DNA from: Deltaproteobacteria bacterium
Lineage (GTDB): Bacteria > Desulfobacterota > B13-G15
NCBI GenBank assembly: GCA_003646705.1
Contig: QMLK01000026.1
Span: 1-8,747 of the forward strand
Direction: 5' to 3'
DNA: 8,747 nucleotides
The notes under the pieces were generated by a model. It searched no databases. It worked only from the letters and a program-made list of their open reading frames with translations, and had not been told where the DNA came from. Below are positions 1 to 5,270 of the stretch, in pieces. The position numbers and the translations under genes are program-made. How positions within the stretch are numbered: position 1 is the stretch's first letter; the number at the start of each line of letters is the position of its first letter.

Positions 1-111
1 AGACAAGACCTTCGTCATCGCACTCGTCAGGTTCGTCTTGCCATGATCCACATGACCAATGGTCCCTACATTAATGTGCGGCTTCTTCCGCTCAAACTTC
101 GGCTTGCCCAT
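1..111 (-). CDS. tuf: Elongation factor Tu, N-terminal 37 residues (cut by window edge)
   Basis: EF-Tu is the GTPase that carries aminoacyl-tRNA to the ribosomal A site. The visible fragment runs from the start codon at 109-111 to the left edge and begins [20 protein letters not shown]. The G1/P-loop GHVDHGKT (residues 19-26) is intact, followed by [11 protein letters not shown]. The start is set by an AGGAGG Shine-Dalgarno sequence (complement of 119-124) 7 nt upstream. The gene follows tRNA-Thr(GGT) by 26 nt and four tRNA genes in all, as tufB does in E. coli, so it is probably co-transcribed with them and the tRNAs are released by processing. One oddity is Asn27 straight after the P-loop threonine, where EF-Tu usually has Thr or Ser. 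The remaining ~360 residues lie outside the window. Identity is near certain; whether the genome holds a second tuf copy cannot be seen. Confidence 0.97.
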   Translation of the reverse strand, partial: MGKPKFERKKPHINVGTIGHVDHGKTNLTSAMTKVLS

Positions 112-118
112 CGCTCAG

Positions 119-124
119 CCTCCT
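119..124 (-). promoter_or_regulatory. Ribosome binding site of tuf
   Basis: AGGAGG on the - strand, 7 nt before the tuf ATG and 13 nt past the end of tRNA-Thr(GGT). It is a near-consensus site, as expected for a very highly expressed protein, and it decides the tuf start. Confidence 0.85.
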
Positions 125-137
125 GAACTTCATATAA

Positions 138-212
138 TGGAGCCCACGATCGGGATTGAACCGATGACCTCTTCCTTACCAAGGAAGCGCTCTACCACTG
201 AGCTACGTGGGC
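138..212 (-). tRNA. tRNA-Thr (anticodon GGT)
   Basis: A 75-nt cloverleaf with encoded CCA. The acceptor stem is GCCCACG/CGTGGGC with discriminator T. The D arm is GCTC/GAGC, and the anticodon arm CTTCC-TTGGTAA-GGAAG puts GGT in the loop. The T stem ATCGG/CCGAT is fully paired around TTCAATC. It reads threonine ACC and ACU codons. It is the last tRNA before tuf, matching thrT in the E. coli thrU-tyrU-glyT-thrT-tufB operon. It lies 12 nt after the tRNA-Gly gene. Confidence 0.97.
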
Positions 213-224
213 CATGAAGCCTCC

Positions 225-302
225 TGGAGCGGGAAACGGGATTCGAACCCGCGACCCTCAGCTTGGAAGGCTGATGCTCTAACCAGGCTGAGCTATTCCC
301 GC
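225..302 (-). tRNA. tRNA-Gly (anticodon TCC)
   Basis: A 78-nt cloverleaf with encoded CCA. The acceptor stem is GCGGGAA/TTCCCGC with discriminator T. The anticodon arm TCAGC-CTTCCAA-GCTGA presents TCC. The T stem GCGGG/CCCGT closes with one G-T wobble around TTCGAAT. It reads glycine GGA and GGG codons. It corresponds to glyT of the E. coli tRNA-tufB operon and lies 15 nt after tRNA-Tyr and 12 nt before tRNA-Thr(GGT). Confidence 0.97.
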
Positions 303-317
303 CTCCTCTTCCTCCCT

Positions 318-402
318 TGGTGGAGAGGGGAGGATTCGAACCTCCGAAGGCTGCGCCAGCGGATTTACAGTCCGCCCCCTTTGGCCACTCGGGAACCTCT
401 CC
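318..402 (-). tRNA. tRNA-Tyr (anticodon GTA)
   Basis: An 85-nt class II tRNA with encoded CCA. The acceptor stem is GGAGAGG/CCTCTCC with discriminator A. The anticodon arm GCGGA-CTGTAAA-TCCGC presents GTA. A 13-nt variable arm containing a GGC/GCC mini-stem precedes the GGAGG/CCTCC T stem. The long variable arm is diagnostic of bacterial tRNA-Tyr. It corresponds to tyrU of the E. coli operon. Only 2 nt (403-404) separate its 5' end from the CCA of tRNA-Thr(TGT), so the pair must be separated from one transcript. Confidence 0.97.
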
Positions 403-404
403 CC

Positions 405-480
405 TGGAGCTGGTGGTGGGACTCGAACCCGCAACCTGCTGATTACAAATCAGCCGCTCTACCGATTGAGCTACACCAGC
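405..480 (-). tRNA. tRNA-Thr (anticodon TGT)
   Basis: A 76-nt cloverleaf with encoded CCA. The acceptor stem is GCTGGTG/CACCAGC with discriminator T. The anticodon arm GCTGA-TTTGTAA-TCAGC presents TGT. It reads threonine ACA, and ACG by wobble. The T stem GCGGG/CCCAC has one C-A mismatch at its second pair, which is unusual but tolerable. It is the first gene of the tRNA-tuf transcript, matching thrU in E. coli; the predicted transcription start near 551 leaves a leader of about 70 nt. Confidence 0.96.
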
Positions 481-556
481 CCTTTTCATTTTAAGGAAAG
501 AGGAAACACAAGGCAACCCCTGTGTTCCCTCCACTCGGACCCAGCCTTTTTTAAAC

Positions 557-562
557 TATAAT
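557..562 (+). promoter_or_regulatory. Candidate -10 element of the hisS promoter
   Basis: A perfect TATAAT on the + strand, preceded by a T6 tract at 547-552. Transcription would start near 569 and give a leader of about 74 nt before hisS, long enough to include the hisS ribosome binding site. No convincing -35 box lies 16-18 nt upstream (the best is TCGGAC at 535-540), so the assignment is tentative. It overlaps the -10 of the divergent tRNA-tuf promoter almost base for base. Confidence 0.4.
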
Positions 563-586
563 ACATCTTCCCCCTTGGGGAATCAA
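558..586 (-). promoter_or_regulatory. Sigma70-type promoter of the tRNA-tuf operon
   Basis: On the - strand, a -35 box TTGATT (581-586), a 17-nt spacer and a -10 box TATTAT (558-563) point at tRNA-Thr(TGT), with the start expected near 551. The -35 matches TTGACA at 4 of 6 positions and the -10 matches TATAAT at 5 of 6. It stands out as an AT-rich island in GC-rich DNA and is the only good - strand promoter ahead of the tRNA cluster. The -35 box lies inside an inverted repeat (571-590), so a regulator could bind here. The -10 overlaps a perfect + strand TATAAT. Confidence 0.72.
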
Positions 587-606
587 GGGGTTTTCCCCTT
601 CCCTTG
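571..606 (+). repeat. Set of mutually complementary short segments in the hisS leader region
   Basis: CCCCTTG (571-577) pairs with CAAGGGG (584-590) to make a 7-bp stem with a 6-nt loop, followed by TTTT. The same middle segment can instead pair with CCCCTT (595-600), giving a 6-bp stem closed by TTTT, or with CCCTTG (601-606). The pairing is exact and visible. A role as an attenuator in the hisS mRNA, or as an operator over the tRNA-tuf -35 box, is inference. The T run is short for a strong intrinsic terminator. Confidence 0.4.
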
Positions 607-642
607 AGCTTCTGACAAGAATGTAATATAGAGGGGAGCGAA

Positions 643-1914
643 ATGGTGGTCAAGGCTGTAAGGGGCTTTTCGGACATATTGCCGGAGGAGATCCTCACCT
701 GGAGGAAGGTGGAGGAGGAGGCGAGGCGAGTGCTCGAGGCCTTCGGCTTCCGGGAGATAAGGATACCGGTCCTCGAACGCACGGAGCTCTTCGCCCGGAG
801 CATAGGGGGCGAGACCGACATCGTTCAGAAGGAGATGTACAGCTTCTTGGACCGCGGGGGCGATTCGGTGACCCTGAGGCCTGAGGCCACCGCCTCCATC
901 GCCCGGGCCTACATCGAGCACAGGCTCTACAGCCGGGATCCCGAGGTCCGCCTCTACTTCATCGGCCCCATGTTCCGCTACGAGCGCCCTCAGAAGGGCA
1001 GGCTCAGGCAGTTCCACCAGATCAACGCCGAGGTCTTTGGCGTAGCCCACCCCATGGTGGACGCCGAGGTGATGGCCCTCCTGGTGCTGCTGCTTTCGCG
1101 ATGTGGCTTGACCGAGCATGAGCTGCAGATCAACAGCTTGGGGTGCCCCAGGTGCAGGGAGGGCTTCAGGGAGACCCTGAAGGCCTTCCTCGAGGAGAGG
1201 ACCAGAAAGTTGTGCCAAGACTGCCTGAGGCGCAAGGAGAGGAACCCCTTGCGGGTCTTCGACTGCAAGGTCAAGGGATGCCAGGAGGTGATGGAAGAGG
1301 CCCCCCTCCTCGAGGACCACCTCTGCGACGAATGTAAGGACCACTTCCTGCAGGTGAGGAGCTACCTCGAGGAGCTCAAGGTACCCTATTCGGTCAACCC
1401 ACGGATGGTAAGGGGGCTCGACTACTACACGAAGACCGCCTTTGAGGTGGTGGCCAAGGGCCTCGGGGCCCAAAAGGCCGTGGCTGCAGGGGGCAGGTAC
1501 GACAACTTGATAGCGGAGCTTGGCGGCCCTGAGGTCCCGGGCATCGGCTTCGCCATAGGGGTGGAACGCCTCCTGCTCGTCATCCCTTCCCTTCCCCCAC
1601 CTCCACCGCCCCTGCTGTTCATCGCCACCTTGGGGGACGAGGCCGAGAGGATCGCCTTCCGCTGGTGCTATGAGCTGAAGGCCTCAGGGATCACGGCCGC
1701 GATGGATCACCGCCGCCGCAGCCTGAAGAGCCAACTCAGACGGGCTGACAAGCTCGAGATCCCCTACGTGGCTATCATCGGGGAGGAGGAGATCTCCAGC
1801 GGGAAGGTCATCCTCAGGGACATGCGACAGGGCAGCCAGCAGAACATCCCCCTGGACACCTTCGTCCAAGAGATAAGGGAGAGGCTGGGGCCCTCAGTCC
1901 ACGAAGCTCTTTAA
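643..1914 (+). CDS. hisS: Histidyl-tRNA synthetase (HisRS)
   Basis: This cytoplasmic class II synthetase joins histidine to tRNA-His using ATP. It has 423 residues, the usual bacterial length, and starts with the typical RGFSDILP block (residues 7-14). The catalytic domain shows RPEATAS (79-85), class II motif 2 [17 protein letters not shown] (110-126), the histidine-binding signatures RGLDYY (257-262) and AGGRYD (282-287), and motif 3 [12 protein letters not shown] (302-313). An insertion carries eight cysteines in four pairs (168/171, 191/194, 208/213, 228/231), suggesting metal binding. Six prolines (318-323) link to the anticodon-binding domain (about 325-423). The ATG follows a purine-rich site, GAGGGG, 6 nt upstream. 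The gene stands alone on its strand, divergent from the tRNA-tuf operon, and its last 21 nt overlap the end of rpoD tail to tail. Confidence 0.97.
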   Translation: MVVKAVRGFSDILPEEILTWRKVEEEARRVLEAFGFREIRIPVLERTELFARSIGGETDIVQKEMYSFLDRGGDSVTLRPEATASIARAYIEHRLYSRDPEVRLYFIGPMFRYERPQKGRLRQFHQINAEVFGVAHPMVDAEVMALLVLLLSRCGLTEHELQINSLGCPRCREGFRETLKAFLEERTRKLCQDCLRRKERNPLRVFDCKVKGCQEVMEEAPLLEDHLCDECKDHFLQVRSYLEELKVPYSVNPRMVRGLDYYTKTAFEVVAKGLGAQKAVAAGGRYDNLIAELGGPEVPGIGFAIGVERLLLVIPSLPPPPPPLLFIATLGDEAERIAFRWCYELKASGITAAMDHRRRSLKSQLRRADKLEIPYVAIIGEEEISSGKVILRDMRQGSQQNIPLDTFVQEIRERLGPSVHEAL

Positions 1915-3516
1915 CTTCTTGCTCCTGGAGGGGTGGCGTAGCTTCCGTAAGGCCTTGGCCTCGATCTGACGGATCCGCTCCCTGGTGACGTTGAAGTTGC
2001 GGCCCACCTCCTCGAGGGTGTGATCGTACTTCTCCCCGATGCCAAACCTCATCCTCAGGACCTTCTCCTCCCGCTCGGTCAAGGTGGACAGCACCTGGCG
2101 CACCTGCTCCATCATGTTCTTCTGGATCACGGCCTCCAAGGGCTGCACCGCTCCCTTGTCCTCTATGAAGTCACGCAGGTGGGTATCCTCGTCATCCCCG
2201 ATGGGGGTCTCCAAGGAAATGGGCTCCTTGGCGATCTTGAGGATCCTGATCACCTTCTCCACGGGCATCTCCATCCGCTCGGCTATCTCCTCGGGACGGG
2301 GTTCCCTGCCGAGTTCCTGGACCAACTGCCTCGAGGTGCGGACCAACTTGTTGATGGTTTCGATCATGTGCACGGGGATCCTGATGGTACGGGCCTGATC
2401 GGCGATGGCCCTGGTGATGGCTTGCCTGATCCACCAAGTGGCGTAGGTCGAGAACTTGTAACCACGGCTGTACTCGAACTTGTCCACCGCCTTCATGAGG
2501 CCGATGTTGCCCTCCTGGATGAGGTCGAGGAATTGAAGCCCCCGATTCATGTACTTCTTCGCGATGCTCACCACCAAACGCAGGTTGGCCCGGACTAGCT
2601 CGTTCTTGGCCTCCTTGGCCTTGGCCTCTCCTTGTTCTATTTCTTTGACGGCTTTCTTCAATTCCGCGACGCTGATGCCCGCCTCCTGCTCTATCCGTTG
2701 AAGCCTCTTCTGGAGATACTTGGCCATCTTGTCGAGTTCTACGAACTCCTCCTCGTTGAGGCCCCGTTCCAAAAAGAGGGCCTTCTTTTCAGCAGGGGAC
2801 CTCCTCATCTCCCTGAAGAAATCATCGAGCCGCTCTGGGGTCGTGCCGAGGCGTTTGGCTATCCTCCTCGTCTCCTCCTCGACCCTCTGCACCTTCTCCA
2901 ACAGTCCCCGGAGCTTGCTCACGATGGCATCTATTTGGGACTCCTTCAGGTTTATCCTGGTGAGGAGGGAGACCATCTCCTCCTCTCGGCGGCGCAGTTC
3001 CTCAGCACAATGGTTGGGGTCCCCCTTCAGCCTCCGGATCTCCTCCTGCAGGGTCCTGACCTTCTCTATGACCCTCAGGATCCGCTCCTTGTAGACCTCC
3101 TCTTCCTCATGGAGGCCCTCGTCCTCCTCCACATCGTTGGTGATGTCCTTTAGACTCAAGGTCCCTTCCCTCAAGGCCTCCCCCAGCTTCAGGACCTCGT
3201 TCACGGTGACGGGGCAGTTGAGGATGACGCGGAGGACCTCCTTCTTGCCCTCTTCAATCCTCTTGGCGATGGCCACCTCCCCTTCGCGGGTCAGCAGCGA
3301 CACCTTACCCATCTCCTTGAGGTAGAGACGCACGGGGTCGCTGGTGTGGCCGAACTCCAGGTCCTCCAGCTCCCCAGGCGGCTCCTCCAATCGCAACTTC
3401 TCCCCGGGGGAAACCTTCTCCTCTCCGAGGGCCTCGAAATCCACCTCGTCCAAAGCCGTAAGGACGTCGTTCAAGCTCTCTACCTTCTCTTCCATGAACT
3501 CATCCACCTCGTCCAT
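1894..3516 (-). CDS. rpoD: Primary RNA polymerase sigma factor RpoD (sigma70/sigmaA)
   Basis: The housekeeping sigma factor directs RNA polymerase to -35/-10 promoters. It has 540 residues. Region 1.2 ([12 protein letters not shown], 59-70) is followed by a non-conserved, Glu/Lys/Arg-rich helical region (about 130-295). Region 2 (about 305-382) contains the -10 recognition and melting segment [15 protein letters not shown] (353-367). Region 3 is at about 383-455, and region 4.2 carries a helix-turn-helix [20 protein letters not shown] (500-519). The N-terminus has only about 58 acidic residues before region 1.2, with no recognisable full region 1.1. The start is supported by AGGAGG (3525-3530) 8 nt upstream, lying directly beside the dnaG stop codon. 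It is the last gene of the operon, 14 nt after dnaG, and its end overlaps the end of hisS. No terminator is visible after it. Confidence 0.98.
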   Translation of the reverse strand: MDEVDEFMEEKVESLNDVLTALDEVDFEALGEEKVSPGEKLRLEEPPGELEDLEFGHTSDPVRLYLKEMGKVSLLTREGEVAIAKRIEEGKKEVLRVILNCPVTVNEVLKLGEALREGTLSLKDITNDVEEDEGLHEEEEVYKERILRVIEKVRTLQEEIRRLKGDPNHCAEELRRREEEMVSLLTRINLKESQIDAIVSKLRGLLEKVQRVEEETRRIAKRLGTTPERLDDFFREMRRSPAEKKALFLERGLNEEEFVELDKMAKYLQKRLQRIEQEAGISVAELKKAVKEIEQGEAKAKEAKNELVRANLRLVVSIAKKYMNRGLQFLDLIQEGNIGLMKAVDKFEYSRGYKFSTYATWWIRQAITRAIADQARTIRIPVHMIETINKLVRTSRQLVQELGREPRPEEIAERMEMPVEKVIRILKIAKEPISLETPIGDDEDTHLRDFIEDKGAVQPLEAVIQKNMMEQVRQVLSTLTEREEKVLRMRFGIGEKYDHTLEEVGRNFNVTRERIRQIEAKALRKLRHPSRSKKLKSFVD

Positions 3517-3524
3517 AAGGACAA

Positions 3525-3530
3525 CCTCCT
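3525..3530 (-). promoter_or_regulatory. Ribosome binding site of rpoD
   Basis: AGGAGG on the - strand, 8 nt before the rpoD ATG. It fills most of the 14-nt dnaG-rpoD gap and touches the dnaG TAG stop (3531-3533). It lets rpoD be initiated independently, unlike dnaG, and sets the short N-terminus of RpoD. Confidence 0.85.
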
Positions 3531-5270
3531 CTAACGGGACTCGACCTCTACGGACCCCTTGAGGTCCCTTTCCTGTTGAAGGAGGATCTGTTTACGCATG
3601 AGAAGGGCCTGAAGGAGTTTGCTGTCCCCCTCCCTCTCGGCCTGCCTGATCCTCTCCACGAGGGCCTGCCGCTCCTCCCTGAGCTTCCTCAACCTGATCC
3701 CCCGGAGGCAGTCCCGCAGGGCCCTTTCCCCCTCCTCCGCCATGGCCTCGTTGAAGAGGACCCCGAAGACCCTATCGGCTAGCCCCTTCTCCTCCAACAA
3801 GGGGAGGATCTCTACGGCGGGGTCCCCACCGTCCTGCTCCACCTCCAAGATCCTCCGGGCCACCTCCTTGAGGTCCTCGGAGGCGAAGTCATCGATCACC
3901 CCCTCCTGCCGCACCAGCGGGATCACCTCCGGGTCGTGGATCATGAGGGCGACCAGGGTCTCCTCAGCCGAGGGCAAGGGGAGGGGGGTCCTCAGGACCT
4001 TGGGGGCCCCTTCCCCGGACTCCCTCAGTCTCTGCAACAGGAGTTCCTCCTCCACCCCGAGGGCCTTGGCCACGTACTGGACGTAGAAGCGCTGCCTCAC
4101 CTCGTCCTTGATGCCCCTGAGGAGGGGAAGGACCCCCTGGACGGCCTGGAAGCGCCCTTCAGGCGTCCCCAAGTCGTGTCCCTCCATCGACTCGTCCAGG
4201 TAGAACTCCACCGCAGGCCTCCCCTGCCCGAGCAGCTCCTCGGCCCCATCCCGGCCCCTGAAATAGCTATCCGGGTCCTCCCCAGGCGGAAGGAGCGCCA
4301 CCTCCCCCTCCACCCCTTCGGCCACCAGTACCTCCACGGCCCGCAAGGCGGCCTTTCTGCCTGCGACGTCCCCGTCGAAGAGCAAGAGGACCCTTTCCGC
4401 GAGGGGCTTGATGATCCTCACCTGCTCCGGCGTGAGGGCCGTCCCCAAAGGGGCCACCACGTTCTTCACACCCCTCTGGGCGAGGGCGAGGACGTCGAAG
4501 TAACCTTCGACCAAGATGGCCCTTCCATCACCGATAATATAATCCCTCGCCACTTTTATGCCATAGAGACCCTCCCCCTTGCGGTAGATGGGCGTGTCCG
4601 GGGAGTTGAGGTACTTGGGCTCCCCCTCCCCCAAGACCCTCCCACCGAAGCCGAGGACTCTGCCGCGCTGGTCGAAGATGGGGAAGATGATCCTGTTTCG
4701 GAAGCGGTCATAAGGCCCTCGTTCCCCCTGAATCACCAGGCCCACCTCCTCTGCCTCCTTCAGGTCCACCCCCTTGCCCCGCAGGAACCTACACAGGCCT
4801 TCCCACCCAGGGGGCGCAAAACCCAGGGAGTACTCCTCCCACAGGGGGGGCTCCACCCCCCGCCCCAGGAGGTACTCCCTGGCAGCCCTTCCGTCCCTGG
4901 GGTGTAGCAGCCTCTCCCTGAAATACCCCAAGGCCAACCGGTTGATCTGCAGATACCGCTCCCTTCGGCCCTCGCACCTACCCCTGGGGAGCTCTATCCC
5001 GTAGCGTTCCGCCAGGGCCTTCACGGCCTCGTAGAAGCTCATCCGCTCCTGCCTCATGAGGAAGGTGAAGACGTTGCCCCCAGCACCACAGCCGAAGCAG
5101 TGGAAGAGCTGCCTCTCGGGGCTGACGACGAAAGAGGGGGTCTTCTCCTGGTGGAAGGGGCAGAGGCCTTTGTAGTTGCGGCCCGACCTCCTCAACTTGA
5201 CGTAATCGGAGATCACGTCCACGATGTCGGCCCGCTGTCGGATCTCCTCGATGAGCTCCCTCGGGATCAT
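3531..5270 (-). CDS. dnaG: DNA primase DnaG
   Basis: DnaG makes the RNA primers for both replication strands and works with the DnaB helicase. It has 579 residues, a normal length. The N-terminal CHC2 zinc ribbon uses C37, H40, C58 and C61. The polymerase domain has [14 protein letters not shown] (187-200) and a conserved EPKYLNSP block (217-224). The Toprim metal-binding residues are E255 and D259 in LVEGYFD, and D299 and D301 in FDGD. The C-terminal helicase-binding part (about 430-579) is diverged and helical, as usual. Its ATG overlaps the mutS2 stop as ATGA, and no good Shine-Dalgarno sequence precedes it, so translation is probably coupled to mutS2. It sits just before rpoD, the conserved core of the macromolecular-synthesis operon. 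Confidence 0.98.
   Translation of the reverse strand: MIPRELIEEIRQRADIVDVISDYVKLRRSGRNYKGLCPFHQEKTPSFVVSPERQLFHCFGCGAGGNVFTFLMRQERMSFYEAVKALAERYGIELPRGRCEGRRERYLQINRLALGYFRERLLHPRDGRAAREYLLGRGVEPPLWEEYSLGFAPPGWEGLCRFLRGKGVDLKEAEEVGLVIQGERGPYDRFRNRIIFPIFDQRGRVLGFGGRVLGEGEPKYLNSPDTPIYRKGEGLYGIKVARDYIIGDGRAILVEGYFDVLALAQRGVKNVVAPLGTALTPEQVRIIKPLAERVLLLFDGDVAGRKAALRAVEVLVAEGVEGEVALLPPGEDPDSYFRGRDGAEELLGQGRPAVEFYLDESMEGHDLGTPEGRFQAVQGVLPLLRGIKDEVRQRFYVQYVAKALGVEEELLLQRLRESGEGAPKVLRTPLPLPSAEETLVALMIHDPEVIPLVRQEGVIDDFASEDLKEVARRILEVEQDGGDPAVEILPLLEEKGLADRVFGVLFNEAMAEEGERALRDCLRGIRLRKLREERQALVERIRQAEREGDSKLLQALLMRKQILLQQERDLKGSVEVESR

Noticed and set aside
130..534. Open frames across the tRNA cluster on both strands (for example 207-494 on +)
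   Set aside because: They read through four complete tRNA genes. The protein-like phrases they encode are the familiar mistranslation of tRNA T arms.
604..632. hisS promoter TTGAGC, 17 nt, TATAGA
   Set aside because: Transcription would start near 639, after the ribosome binding site at 631-636, leaving hisS nearly leaderless. The upstream TATAAT is a better candidate.
541..642. T-box riboswitch before hisS
   Set aside because: The space is too short, there is no T-box consensus sequence, and there is no specifier loop.
3936..4907. Long open frames opposite dnaG, mutS2, hisS and rpoD (also 583-1473 -, 2020-2598 +, 6053-7069 +)
   Set aside because: They are shadows caused by GC-rich codon bias on the other strand. 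Their products are Leu/Pro/His-rich without any domain, and the opposite frame encodes full conserved families.
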